DNA from: Lysobacterales bacterium
GTDB lineage: Bacteria; Pseudomonadota; Gammaproteobacteria; Xanthomonadales; Marinicellaceae
DNA: 39,043 nt
Assembly (NCBI GenBank): GCA_020442665.1
Contig: JAGRJP010000043.1
Coordinates: forward strand, 1-39,043
Reading direction: 5' to 3'
Part shown: positions 14,509 to 22,752 of the stretch, piece by piece
How the letters are laid out: each line of letters opens with the position of its first letter
Numbering within the stretch: the stretch's first letter is position 1
Translations under genes and position numbers: made by a program
The notes under the pieces: model-generated
The model's database searches: none
Seen by the model: the letters and a program-made list of their open reading frames with translations, nothing else
Told to the model about the DNA's origin: nothing

Positions 14509-15781
14509 TAAGATTAGTAACACCGAAAAAGTTAAAAAGAGCCTTAAAAGCAGATACTTAAAAGAAAAAATATTTAAGTTCGTTGGCTTGTCCTCTATCT
14601 TTGTAGCGTTCTTTTTCTTGTTGATTTTGTTATCTGATGTCATGATGAAGGCATTTCCGGCGTTTATTCAAACTAAAGTTGAGTTGGAACTTGATTTATC
14701 GGAAGAAAATACAGGGGTGTCTGCAAAATCTGATATCAAAGAGATCAAAGACGTTGATTATAGAAAAATCATTCGAGAAGCTCTTTCTGCAGAGTTTCCG
14801 GAAGTAAAAAAACGTGCTGAAAAGAAAACTATGTTCTCGATTATCAGCACCGGTGCAGAGTTCCAATTGAGAGATATGATAGTTGACAATCCTCAGTTGA
14901 TTGGTAGTAAACAAAAAATTGAGCTAGTCGCTGACGATAATTTTGATGCATTAGCTAAAGGTCAAATTGATTTAACCGGTGAACAAAAACGATTTGATGA
15001 TTTGACAATCAATCTTTATAAAGAATTAGATGAGAAGGGCAAAGTCAATAAATCCTTTAACTGGCAGTTTTTTAAAACCGGGGACTCCAGAGAACCGGAA
15101 CAAGCTGGTATTAAAGGAGCAGTTATTGGCTCTTTATACACTATTTTAGTCACCTTGTTACTTTCTTTTCCTGTTGCTGTAGCCGCTGCGATTTATCTGG
15201 AAGAGTTCGCACCGAAGAATCGATTTATAGATTTTATTGAAATCAATATCAATAACTTGGCGGCAGTACCTTCAATCGTCTTTGGATTATTAGGTTTAGC
15301 GGTATTTATTAACTTTTTCTCCTTACCGAGATCGGCTCCGCTCGTTGGTGGTATTGTTTTATCTTTGATGACTCTTCCAACCATTATTATCGCTGCACGT
15401 TCGGCAATTAAAGCTGTTCCTCCTTCACTTCGTGAGGCGGCATTAGGTTTAGGAGCATCAAAAATGCAAACGGTATTCCATCATGTTTTTCCGGCGGCAT
15501 TGCCGGGAATATTGACCGGAACGATTATCGGGATGGCTCAGGCACTTGGAGAAACTGCACCGTTATTAATGATTGGCATGGTTGCATTTATTGTTGATAT
15601 TCCTCAGGCTATTACTGATCCGGCGACAGTTTTACCGGTTCAGGTGTTTTTATGGTCAGACTCTCCGGAAAGAGGTTTTTTGGAAAAAACTTCCGCTGCA
15701 ATTTTAATATTAATTTTATTTCTTATCGCAATGAACGCTTTAGCAATCTACTTGCGTAAGAAATTTGAAAAGAAATGGTAA
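14501..15781 (+). CDS. pstA: Phosphate ABC transporter permease PstA
   Basis: The second permease subunit. ATG 14501 is preferred because AGAGAA precedes it and because the 8-nt overlap with pstC favours translational coupling; in-frame starts further upstream lie deep inside pstC. The 426-residue product has one N-terminal helix (about 30-53), a periplasmic insert of roughly 130 residues that is absent from short PstA proteins, and then the conserved core: YLEEFAPKNRFIDFIEININN, AAVPSIVFGLLGLAVF and the EAA loop REAALGLGASKMQTVFHHVFPAALPG. Both permeases here carry enlarged N-terminal parts, as seen in some other gammaproteobacteria. Confidence 0.92.
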   Translation: MISKISNTEKVKKSLKSRYLKEKIFKFVGLSSIFVAFFFLLILLSDVMMKAFPAFIQTKVELELDLSEENTGVSAKSDIKEIKDVDYRKIIREALSAEFPEVKKRAEKKTMFSIISTGAEFQLRDMIVDNPQLIGSKQKIELVADDNFDALAKGQIDLTGEQKRFDDLTINLYKELDEKGKVNKSFNWQFFKTGDSREPEQAGIKGAVIGSLYTILVTLLLSFPVAVAAAIYLEEFAPKNRFIDFIEININNLAAVPSIVFGLLGLAVFINFFSLPRSAPLVGGIVLSLMTLPTIIIAARSAIKAVPPSLREAALGLGASKMQTVFHHVFPAALPGILTGTIIGMAQALGETAPLLMIGMVAFIVDIPQAITDPATVLPVQVFLWSDSPERGFLEKTSAAILILILFLIAMNALAIYLRKKFEKKW

Positions 15782-15793
15782 GATATTGAAACA

Positions 15794-16639
15794 ATGATTG
15801 ATACACAGATAACAAAAAAGCCAAAAACAATTGCTGAAATTCATGCAGAACACAAAAAGACCGTTGGCCAGCCTTTTTGTAAAGATGCCAAATTTTCAAC
15901 TCGGAATGTGGATGTTTTTTATGGCGATAAACAAGCCATTTTTGATGTTTCACTGGATGTAGGTAAACACGAAGTCGTTGCATTAATCGGACCATCCGGT
16001 TGTGGTAAATCAACCTATTTGCGTTGCCTGAATCGCATGAATGACACCATTGATATTTGTCGCGTAACCGGACAATTGATGCTCGATGGCGAAGATATTT
16101 ATAAAAAATCACAAGATCCGGTTTTATTGAGAGCGAGAGTAGGGATGGTTTTTCAAAAACCAAATCCTTTCCCAAAATCAATTTACGACAATGTGGCTTA
16201 TGGTCCCAGAATTCATGGCTTAACTACGAATAAAGCAGAATTAGATGAAGTCGTTGAGTTGTCTTTAACACGAGCAGGGTTATTTGACGAAGTCAAAGAT
16301 CGTTTGCATGAGCCAGGAACCGGTTTATCAGGTGGTCAGCAACAACGTCTCTGCATTGCCAGAACTATTGCCGTACAGCCGGAAGTGATTTTGATGGATG
16401 AACCGGCTTCAGCTTTGGATCCAATTGCAACTGCAAAAATTGAAGAATTAATCCATGAATTAAAAGAAAATTATACAATTGTTATCGTGACGCACTCGAT
16501 GCAGCAAGCTGCAAGAGTTTCGCAAAGGACTGCTTATTTTCATTTGGGTAAGTTGATAGAGGTTGGTGATACAAATCAGGTATTCACCAACCCTGCACAT
16601 GAATTAACAGAAAAATACATTACCGGTAGGTTTGGGTAA
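15794..16639 (+). CDS. pstB: Phosphate import ATPase PstB
   Basis: The ATPase that drives phosphate uptake through PstCA on the cytoplasmic side. All ABC motifs are present in 281 residues: Walker [12 protein letters not shown] near 67, the Q loop in [15 protein letters not shown], the signature [13 protein letters not shown], Walker [14 protein letters not shown] and the switch His in [15 protein letters not shown]. About 30 residues precede the usual start of the nucleotide-binding domain. The [11 protein letters not shown] segment is specific to PstB. It follows pstA by 12 nt and precedes phoU by 3 nt. Confidence 0.97.
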   Translation: MIDTQITKKPKTIAEIHAEHKKTVGQPFCKDAKFSTRNVDVFYGDKQAIFDVSLDVGKHEVVALIGPSGCGKSTYLRCLNRMNDTIDICRVTGQLMLDGEDIYKKSQDPVLLRARVGMVFQKPNPFPKSIYDNVAYGPRIHGLTTNKAELDEVVELSLTRAGLFDEVKDRLHEPGTGLSGGQQQRLCIARTIAVQPEVILMDEPASALDPIATAKIEELIHELKENYTIVIVTHSMQQAARVSQRTAYFHLGKLIEVGDTNQVFTNPAHELTEKYITGRFG

Positions 16640-16642
16640 ATT

Positions 16643-17353
16643 ATGGATACTATTGGATTTAATCAACACACATCACACGAATATAACGAAGAACTTGAAG
16701 AAATCAGAAACCTACTGCTGAATATGGGCGGCATGGTTGAAAAACAATTGCAAAAATCAGTTCAGTCAATTTTGCAAACCAACACCAAAATGGCGAAAAA
16801 AGTCATTAAGAAAGATTTAGGTGTGAATGCATTAGAAGTTAAGATTGATGAGGAGTGCACACGCATTATTGCTAAGCGACAGCCTGCTGCCAGCGACTTA
16901 AGACTGATTATAGCGGTTATCAAATGCAGTACCGATTTGGAAAGAATTGGCGATGAAGCTGAAAAAATAGCCAAATGCGGCCATTTTTTGATTGAAAATA
17001 ATTTTCAGGGGCAGTTTTATAAAGAGTTTGAGAAACTGAGCCAGGTTGCAATTCAAAATTTACATCACGCACTCAATTCTTTGGCGCGTTTAGATTTTGA
17101 AGCTGCTTTAGCCACAGTAAAGAAAGACGATTTTGTCGATCAGCTTTTTGAATCGTTAAATAATGACATTATTCTTAGCATGTCTGAAGTTCCAAATCAA
17201 ATACAATCTTTGTTGAGATTGAGTTGGGCTTCTAAAGCACTAGAAAAAGTTGGTGACCACACCAAAAACATTTGCGAATACATTATTTATTTGGTTAAAG
17301 GTAAAGATGTTCGACACCTGGATATTGATACATTGAAAGAAGAGTATTTTTAA
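16643..17353 (+). CDS. phoU: Phosphate signalling protein PhoU
   Basis: PhoU links the Pst transporter to the PhoR/PhoB two-component pathway and keeps it silent when phosphate is sufficient. The 236 residues contain two three-helix repeats, each with the metal-binding signature: ALEVKIDEECTRIIAKRQPAASDLR with DLERIGDEAEKIA in the first, and SKALEKVGDHTKNICEYIIYLVKG in the second. It sits between pstB and phoB with gaps of 3 nt and 1 nt, so all three should be made from one message. Confidence 0.95.
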   Translation: MDTIGFNQHTSHEYNEELEEIRNLLLNMGGMVEKQLQKSVQSILQTNTKMAKKVIKKDLGVNALEVKIDEECTRIIAKRQPAASDLRLIIAVIKCSTDLERIGDEAEKIAKCGHFLIENNFQGQFYKEFEKLSQVAIQNLHHALNSLARLDFEAALATVKKDDFVDQLFESLNNDIILSMSEVPNQIQSLLRLSWASKALEKVGDHTKNICEYIIYLVKGKDVRHLDIDTLKEEYF

Positions 17354-17354
17354 A

Positions 17355-18053
17355 ATGACTATGAAAAACACAATCCTAATCATCGAAGATGAGTCTGCAA
17401 TCAGAGAGATGTTGTCTTTCTCTTTGATGCAGGCCGGTTATATTGTTATTCAGGCAGGCAGTGCCATGGAAGCATTACGAATTTTTGATGAAATTACACC
17501 GGATTTAATCATTGTTGATTGGGGATTGCCACAAATCAGTGGTTTAGAATTAGTGAAAACAATTCGAGAGACTGATGTCATTTCAGAAGCTCCGATCATT
17601 ATGCTGACTGCCCGCACACAGGAACATGACAAAGTTAGAGGTTTGGATTACGGAGTTGATGATTACATGACTAAACCGGTTTCTGTTAAGGAATTACAAG
17701 CCCGAATCAAAGCGCTTTTAAGACGATATAAAGGTTTTGGAAAATCAAATGTAATTCATGTTGATGATATTAAAATCGACTTGGACTCTCACCAGGTTCT
17801 GATTGAAGAAAAAGATGTTAAAGTTAGTATTACTGAGTTTAATTTATTGAAATTATTCTTAAAAAATCCAAATAAACTGCTATCACGTGAACAAATCTTA
17901 AATCATGTCTGGGGTCGGAATTCTTATGTAGAAGTAAGAACCGTCGATGTCCACATCCTTAGGTTGCGAAAAGTATTGAAAAAACACAACAAAGACTTTT
18001 TGCTCAAAACAATTCGTGGAGCAGGATATAAGTTTGTCGCCGAAGCTGATTAA
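17355..18053 (+). CDS. phoB: Phosphate regulon response regulator PhoB
   Basis: An OmpR-family transcription activator that binds Pho boxes when phosphorylated. The 232 residues have a receiver domain with the acidic pocket IIEDES (residues 8-13), the phosphoacceptor Asp in LIIVDWGLPQ near residue 54, the conserved Thr in MLTART and Lys in DDYMTKPVS. The winged-helix DNA-binding domain covers roughly 130-230 (LLSREQILNHVWGRN, EVRTVDVHILRLRKVL, TIRGAGYKF). It begins 1 nt after phoU. No histidine kinase gene follows, as the next gene is convergent; PhoR must be encoded elsewhere. Other OmpR-type regulators are possible, but the context makes PhoB very likely. Confidence 0.92.
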   Translation: MTMKNTILIIEDESAIREMLSFSLMQAGYIVIQAGSAMEALRIFDEITPDLIIVDWGLPQISGLELVKTIRETDVISEAPIIMLTARTQEHDKVRGLDYGVDDYMTKPVSVKELQARIKALLRRYKGFGKSNVIHVDDIKIDLDSHQVLIEEKDVKVSITEFNLLKLFLKNPNKLLSREQILNHVWGRNSYVEVRTVDVHILRLRKVLKKHNKDFLLKTIRGAGYKFVAEAD

Positions 18054-18070
18054 ACGGTAATTTGAAGCTA

Positions 18071-18427
18071 CTATTTTTCTAAACGACCATCTGCACCCGG
18101 AGGACATTCTTTAAATTTACAGTCATTATAAGAGTCTCTGCCGATATAGGAACCATCAGGACATTGCTTAACATCAGCAGTACACATCATCGGTTCTTTC
18201 TTCTCTTTTAACTCTTCACAAGGTTTAAATTCGCAATTGTTGTAAGGGTCACGACCAACCACTCTGCCATCCGGGCATTGACGAGCGTCTTTAGTACACG
18301 CCATCGGCTTAGTCACTGGTTTTTCGACTTTCACACCATCATCATGTGCGACATCTTCTTCTTGGACAGGTTTGTTACAAGCACTCAAAAAAGCGAATAC
18401 ACATAAAATAAAAATATACTTTTTCAT
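18071..18427 (-). CDS. Small lipoprotein with two Cys-rich repeats
   Basis: A 118-residue predicted lipoprotein: positively charged start, hydrophobic stretch and lipobox LSAC with Cys17 as the lipidated residue. After an acidic linker come two copies of a module of about 28 residues: CTKDARQCPDGRVVGRDPYN then CEFKPC, and CTADVKQCPDGSYIGRDSYN then CKFKEC. In both copies the four cysteines have the same spacing (C44, C51, C65, C70 and C82, C89, C103, C108), which suggests two disulfides per module. The module is common in proteobacterial secreted proteins of unknown function. It ends 17 nt from phoB on the opposite strand. Confidence 0.8.
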   Translation of the reverse strand: MKKYIFILCVFAFLSACNKPVQEEDVAHDDGVKVEKPVTKPMACTKDARQCPDGRVVGRDPYNNCEFKPCEELKEKKEPMMCTADVKQCPDGSYIGRDSYNDCKFKECPPGADGRLEK

Positions 18428-18436
18428 ATCATCTAC

Positions 18437-18919
18437 CTATAGAACTTTTTCCCAGAATTCAGCTTTTCCCATTACAGGATCTAATTGATAATGCTGAAAA
18501 CCAAATTTTTTGTAAGAGTTAATTGCAACGTAATTTTTATCTAAAACTTCTAACGTCAGTTTACAACAATTTCTTTCTATAGCAATTTCCTCAACCATTT
18601 TCAGCATTTTTGTACTTAATCCTAAACCTCTGAATTCGGTTGCAACTATCATATCATGTATGTTCATCAATGGCTTACATTTGAATGTCGAAAAGCCCTC
18701 GAAACAATTCACTAATCCGGCAGGCTGTTCATTAACATATGCCAGAATACTCAATGCATTTTTGCGTTGGGAAAGCTCATAAACGAGGTTTTGAGCCACA
18801 TAATCCGACAAGGCTTCGTTTCCACCCATTGGATCAGTTGCATAACAATCCAGCAACTCAATAATATGTGTTGGGTGTTGAGGGTCGTTGTAATTTGCCT
18901 GTACGATTTTAATTGACAT
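18437..18919 (-). CDS. GNAT-family N-acetyltransferase
   Basis: A 160-residue cytoplasmic protein with the GNAT fold. The acetyl-CoA pyrophosphate loop is seen as DMIVATEFRGLGLSTKMLKMVEE (split as VATEFRGLGLS followed by TKMLKMVEE), and the C-terminal motif B as CKLTLEVLDKNYVAINSYKKFGFQ. The substrate cannot be deduced. The gene lies between a DUF1244 gene (5 nt upstream) and the lipoprotein gene (9 nt downstream), so the three probably share a transcript, though no functional link is obvious. Confidence 0.85.
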   Translation of the reverse strand: MSIKIVQANYNDPQHPTHIIELLDCYATDPMGGNEALSDYVAQNLVYELSQRKNALSILAYVNEQPAGLVNCFEGFSTFKCKPLMNIHDMIVATEFRGLGLSTKMLKMVEEIAIERNCCKLTLEVLDKNYVAINSYKKFGFQHYQLDPVMGKAEFWEKVL

Positions 18920-18924
18920 AAAAT

Positions 18925-19212
18925 TCAGCCGTATTTTGCTTTTTTAAATTGCTGAAGTTTTTCTTCTGAAACTTCCTCCTGGTATTTTTCTTTCCAAACA
19001 GAATAGGGCATTTTATAGACATATTCTCTGGCTTCTTCCTTATCCAATTCTACGCCTATTTTTTCAGCTTCTTCACTCATCCAGTTGGAAAGGCAATTGC
19101 GGCAAAAATTGGCAAGAATCATTAAATCAATATTTTGCACATCTTTTCGGTTATCCAGATGATTAATGAGCCTGTCAAATGCTCTGGCTTTAATTTCTTG
19201 TGCTTTTTCCAT
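18925..19212 (-). CDS. DUF1244 family protein
   Basis: A 95-residue all-helical protein of unknown function found widely in Proteobacteria. The family features are the RAFDRLINHL start region, the cysteine pair in NFCRNCLSNWM, the EAREYVYKMPYSVWKEKYQ segment and a charged C-terminus. The FCRNC pair could bind a metal, but this is inference. No clear Shine-Dalgarno sequence precedes the ATG. The gene is divergent from folD. Confidence 0.85.
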   Translation of the reverse strand: MEKAQEIKARAFDRLINHLDNRKDVQNIDLMILANFCRNCLSNWMSEEAEKIGVELDKEEAREYVYKMPYSVWKEKYQEEVSEEKLQQFKKAKYG

Positions 19213-19281
19213 CGCTTGAAAAATTAATTGTGTTAAAATTCAATCTTAACAAAAACATCAAAAGTCTTAAAGAATATTATT

Positions 19282-20127
19282 ATGTCAGGGCAAATATTAG
19301 ACGGCAAGCTGGTTTCTGAAAAATTATTGGATGAAATTGCTAAAAAAATCTCCAAAAGAACCCAAAAAGGGCATAAAGCACCGGGCTTGGCAGTTGTTTT
19401 GGTTGGTGATAACCCTGCTTCGGAAATTTATGTTCGCAACAAGGTGAGGGCGTGTGACAAGGTTGGAATCAACTCCAAATCTTACAAATTACCTCGTACA
19501 GTTTCCGAAACCGAGCTTTTTCACCTGATTGATGAATTGAATGAAGACGAAAACATTCACGGAATTCTGGTTCAATTACCCTTGCCTAAACATATCAACG
19601 AAACTCATGTGACCAATCGTATTCATCCCAATAAGGATGTTGACGGCTTTCATGCTGAAAATGTCGGTCGTTTGGCATTGCGTCAGCCCGGGCTTCGTCC
19701 ATGTACACCCAGAGGTGTTATGACGTTATTGCATGAATACAAAATCATCCCAAAATCCAAACATTGCGTGATTGTTGGCGCATCAAATATCGTCGGCAGA
19801 CCTTTATTGCTGGAAATGCTTTATCACGGAGCAACAGTAACCTGTTGTCATCGTTTTACTAAAGACTTGGAAAAGCATGTCCGAAGCGCTGATATTCTCT
19901 GCGTCGCCATCGGTAAAACCGGAATTGTAAAATCTAACTGGATTCCAAAAGACTGTATCGTCGTTGATATTGCTATCAATCGCAACGAAAATGGCAAAAT
20001 TTGCGGCGATGTTGAATTTGACGAAATCAAAGACAAAGTCGCAATGATAACACCCGTTCCCGGCGGGGTTGGTCCAATGACAGTTGCTACACTGATGCAA
20101 AACACTTATGAAGCGAGCTTGTTGTAA
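19282..20127 (+). CDS. folD: Methylenetetrahydrofolate dehydrogenase/cyclohydrolase FolD
   Basis: FolD interconverts 5,10-methylene-, methenyl- and 10-formyl-tetrahydrofolate, feeding one-carbon units to purine and formyl-methionine synthesis. The 281 residues match the family. Signature regions are SEIYVRNKVRACDKVGI with the catalytic Lys near 55, GILVQLPLPKHI, DGFHAENVGRL, PCTPRGVMTLL, the NADP loop IVGASNIVGRPLLLEML and the C-terminal TPVPGGVGPMTVATLM. It is a single gene, divergent from the DUF1244 unit, with 10 nt before the following small ORF. Confidence 0.97.
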   Translation: MSGQILDGKLVSEKLLDEIAKKISKRTQKGHKAPGLAVVLVGDNPASEIYVRNKVRACDKVGINSKSYKLPRTVSETELFHLIDELNEDENIHGILVQLPLPKHINETHVTNRIHPNKDVDGFHAENVGRLALRQPGLRPCTPRGVMTLLHEYKIIPKSKHCVIVGASNIVGRPLLLEMLYHGATVTCCHRFTKDLEKHVRSADILCVAIGKTGIVKSNWIPKDCIVVDIAINRNENGKICGDVEFDEIKDKVAMITPVPGGVGPMTVATLMQNTYEASLL

Positions 20128-20137
20128 TAAAACTTGA

Positions 20138-20512
20138 ATGGAACACAGTCAATATTTGAACATATATGATTTTACAACATGTGGGTTATTATTTGATGTT
20201 GCAGGAGCTCTTTTTTTAGGTATTGCATTTTTCTTTAAAAATAATAAACAAATAATTAGTGAGTCAGGAACTTATTGGAACTCAAACCCTCATTTGATGA
20301 AATCGATAATTTTATCCAAATTTGATGGAATATTCGGGACTGTATTACTATTTTTAGGATTTATTTTCCAAATACTAGGAAAGTTGATGTATCAAAATTC
20401 TGACTTAATTCAGTTTTTATATCTGTTTTTATTTTTTTTTGTTATTGATTATATTTGTATCACCCGAGAACTATTATCAGGAAATTTATTTGAGTCATTA
20501 CGTGATAACTAA
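20138..20512 (+). CDS. Unknown small membrane protein
   Basis: A 124-residue frame that I do not recognise. It has three hydrophobic segments at about residues 15-33 (LLFDVAGALFLGIAFFF), 63-83 (FDGIFGTVLLFLGFIFQIL) and 91-108 (FLYLFLFFFVIDYICI), joined by a short polar loop containing SESGTYWNSNP. That pattern suggests a small inner-membrane protein. It starts 10 nt after folD without a ribosome binding site, and is AT-richer and richer in Phe than its neighbours. It may be a recent or fast-evolving gene; the coding call rests on the length and the coherent membrane pattern. Confidence 0.6.
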   Translation: MEHSQYLNIYDFTTCGLLFDVAGALFLGIAFFFKNNKQIISESGTYWNSNPHLMKSIILSKFDGIFGTVLLFLGFIFQILGKLMYQNSDLIQFLYLFLFFFVIDYICITRELLSGNLFESLRDN

Positions 20513-20562
20513 TCTATAGCAAACTTACAAGACTTACCATTTCAACTACGCTAAATAATTCT

Positions 20563-20640
20563 CGTCATTTCGACTATGCGTAGCGCATGGAGAGATCAAC
20601 TAAGCGATTTCTCGGTTCGTTTCACTCACTCGAAATGACG
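20563..20640. repeat. Interspersed inverted repeat with CGTCATTTCGA ends
   Basis: CGTCATTTCGA (20563-20573) and TCGAAATGACG (20630-20640) are exact inverted copies 56 nt apart. Inside is a smaller palindrome, ATGCG-TAG-CGCAT, and a GAGAGATC segment. A T-run follows at 20644, so the element may also end transcription. Elements with CGTCATTTCGA-type ends are familiar to me as dispersed repeats in many bacterial genomes; copy number in this genome cannot be judged from the window. Confidence 0.6.
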
Positions 20641-20710
20641 GAGTTTTTTTGAAAATATTCGTTCAATAATAACGAGTATTATTTTCTCGTATTGTATGGG
20701 AATCATAAAC

Positions 20711-20750
20711 CTCTGCGAAACTCTGCGTCTTCTTTGTGTTCTCTGCGTTT
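20711..20750. repeat. Ten-bp periodic CTCTGCG repeat
   Basis: CTCTGCG occurs at 20711, 20721 and 20741, with the degenerate TCTTTGTG at 20731, giving four units in a 10-bp register. The tract lies immediately after the kbl stop on the far side (kbl ends at 20762 on the minus strand). It contains no ORF. This type of CTCTGCG/TCTTTGTG tract occurs in unrelated bacteria, as I recall; its role is unknown. Confidence 0.55.
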
Positions 20751-20761
20751 CTTAACAAAAA

Positions 20762-21946
20762 CTAAATGCAAAATTCCTCTTTAGTTTGTTTAAAACACTC
20801 CAAGGCTTTATCAATATCTTCTCTGGAGTGAGCAGCGGAGATTTGAAGGCGTATGCGTGCTTTATCTTTCGGTACAACCGGAAAGCTGAATCCGATACAA
20901 TAAATTCCTAGTTCCAAAAGTCTGTCAGCCATGTTTTTTGCCAGTTTTGCATTATAAAGCATTATCGGAACAATAGGATGAGTTTCTCCGCTAATATCAA
21001 ATCCTAACTTGCTGATTTCTTTACGAAAATATTGAGTGTTTTCATTGAGTTTTTCACGCAAATCATCCGATTTCGTCAATAATTCAAAAACTTTAATTCC
21101 TGCAGCAATCAATGGAGGAGGGAGTGTGTTTGAAAATAAATAAGGTCTTGAGCGTTGTCTGAGCAAATCAATGATTTCTTTTTTGCCGGAAGTAAAACCG
21201 CCGGAACCACCTCCAAGTGCTTTTCCTAGAGTTGATGTAAATATGTCGATTTTATCCAAAACTCCGCATAATTCGGCAGATCCTCGACCTGTTGGTCCGG
21301 TAAATCCGGTTGCATGGGAATCATCCACCATAATCATCGCATCATATTTCTCAGCCAATTCGACGATTTCATCCAGTTTGGCAATAGTTCCATCCATGCT
21401 GAATACACCATCCGTGACTATTAATCGAATTTTACAGTCCTGAGAATCTTGCAAGCATTTTTCCAAATCCTGCATGTTACTGTTTTTATAACGAAATCTT
21501 TTCGCTTTACATAGCCTAACACCGTCAATGATTGAAGCATGATTCAATTCATCACTGATAACTGCATCATCAGCTGTCAAAATTGTTTCAAACAAACCAC
21601 CATTGGCATCAAAACATGAAGAATACAAAATAGTATCTTCAGTTCCTAAAAATTCACTAATGCTTTTTTCCAGTCGTTTATGCAAATCCTGAGTTCCGCA
21701 AATAAATCGAACTGAAGCCATTCCAAAACCATTTGTATCTAATGCTGACTTAGCAGCCTCAATAATCTCTGCGTTATCCGCCAAACCTAAATAGTTATTT
21801 GCACAGAAATTGATAACTTCTTTGCCACCGGGCAATGTGATGTGAGATGACTGAGGACTGGTAATAATTCGCTCATCTTTATACAAACCGTCATTTTTAA
21901 TTTCATTAAGAATAGTTTGATAGTATTTTTTGATATCCGGATTCAT
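20762..21946 (-). CDS. kbl: Glycine C-acetyltransferase (2-amino-3-ketobutyrate CoA ligase)
   Basis: Kbl cleaves 2-amino-3-ketobutyrate with CoA to glycine and acetyl-CoA in threonine breakdown, using pyridoxal phosphate. The 394 residues fit the alpha-oxoamine synthase family. Key parts are [12 protein letters not shown] near residue 46, [40 protein letters not shown] with the Asp and His that hold the cofactor, and the Schiff-base Lys in [14 protein letters not shown] near 244. The family also holds BioF and HemA, but GSARFICGT-like and HATGFxGxxGRG patterns agree best with Kbl. Threonine dehydrogenase (tdh), the usual partner, is not beside it. The 172 nt upstream are AT-rich with a palindrome at 22040-22053. 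Confidence 0.93.
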   Translation of the reverse strand: MNPDIKKYYQTILNEIKNDGLYKDERIITSPQSSHITLPGGKEVINFCANNYLGLADNAEIIEAAKSALDTNGFGMASVRFICGTQDLHKRLEKSISEFLGTEDTILYSSCFDANGGLFETILTADDAVISDELNHASIIDGVRLCKAKRFRYKNSNMQDLEKCLQDSQDCKIRLIVTDGVFSMDGTIAKLDEIVELAEKYDAMIMVDDSHATGFTGPTGRGSAELCGVLDKIDIFTSTLGKALGGGSGGFTSGKKEIIDLLRQRSRPYLFSNTLPPPLIAAGIKVFELLTKSDDLREKLNENTQYFRKEISKLGFDISGETHPIVPIMLYNAKLAKNMADRLLELGIYCIGFSFPVVPKDKARIRLQISAAHSREDIDKALECFKQTKEEFCI

Positions 21947-22118
21947 AAGAAGAGTAAATTACATTAGGAAATGTAATTTTATCAAATACCTCTTTAAATA
22001 CAATAAATAAGGTCTATTCCTAATAATTTATAATTTAACATAATATATATTATACGCATATCTGTATTATTAATAATGTTATAGCGAAAACGGTAAAATT
22101 GTTTAATTAGGTGTTCTG

Positions 22119-22472
22119 TTACTTAAGAATCTCTAAAATCTCTTCAAGTTCCATGCGAGTTTGATTGATAACTTGATAGGATTTACTAGCTTCTTTATCA
22201 GTCGCTTTCCCTTCTAGTTTGGTTCTGGCACCACTGATGGTGTAACCGTGATCATAGAGAAGGCTGCGAATTTGACGAATCATGATGACATCATGACGTT
22301 GATAGTAGCGGCGATTGCCGCGACGTTTGATTGGTTTTAAATCAGGGAATTCATTCTCCCAATAACGCAACACGTGAGGTTTGATATCACAAAGCGTACT
22401 AACTTCGCCTATCGTGAAATAGCGTTTAGCAGGGATTTTAGGTAAAGAATTATTATGGCCTTGATCCAGCAT
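22119..22472 (-). CDS. MerR-family regulator at the end of the pheT-ihfA operon
   Basis: A 117-residue DNA-binding protein. The MerR winged helix spans about residues 17-85: [25 protein letters not shown], then [29 protein letters not shown]. The rest is a short helical tail without an evident ligand-binding domain or cysteines. A gene of this type regularly follows ihfA in gammaproteobacteria, but its targets are unknown. It overlaps the ihfA 3' end by 20 nt, so its translation is probably coupled to that of ihfA. Confidence 0.88.
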   Translation of the reverse strand: MLDQGHNNSLPKIPAKRYFTIGEVSTLCDIKPHVLRYWENEFPDLKPIKRRGNRRYYQRHDVIMIRQIRSLLYDHGYTISGARTKLEGKATDKEASKSYQVINQTRMELEEILEILK

Positions 22473-22752
22473 AAGTTTCTATAGTGTCTCTGATTTTTTG
22501 TCCTGGTTTAAATGCGACTATTCTTCTTGGAGTAATTGCGATTTCTTCTAAAGTTTTTGGGTTTCTGCCTGGTCTGCCTTTTTTGTCGCGCAACTCAAAA
22601 TTTCCGAATCCGGATAATTTTACATCATTGCCTTCAACTAATAAATCTTTGATTGTATTAAAAAAAGCATCAACAAATTCATTGGCTTCGCATTTATTCA
22701 ACCCTACATCCATGTATAGAGCTTCTGCTAAATCTGTCTTTGTGATTGCCAT
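22453..22752 (-). CDS. ihfA: Integration host factor subunit alpha
   Basis: IHF alpha pairs with IHF beta to bend DNA at specific sites in transcription, replication and recombination. The 99-residue protein shows the DNABII fold: [20 protein letters not shown] at the start, [23 protein letters not shown] with the beta arm, and [17 protein letters not shown]. The location right after pheT is the classical place of ihfA and distinguishes it from HU and IHF beta. It overlaps the pheT stop by 1 nt. Confidence 0.96.
   Translation of the reverse strand: MAITKTDLAEALYMDVGLNKCEANEFVDAFFNTIKDLLVEGNDVKLSGFGNFELRDKKGRPGRNPKTLEEIAITPRRIVAFKPGQKIRDTIETYAGSRP

Noticed and set aside
15723-16181. Minus-strand open frame across the pstA-pstB junction
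   Set aside because: It is antisense to conserved PstA and PstB coding sequence and has no recognisable domain.
20711-20750. Short periodic repeats as a possible CRISPR array
   Set aside because: The units are 7-10 bp without spacers of CRISPR size, and no cas genes are present.
22040-22053. Perfect 14-bp palindrome ATAATATATATTAT upstream of kbl
   Set aside because: The sequence is only A and T in an AT-rich gap, so a chance palindrome is quite likely; no further evidence of an operator.
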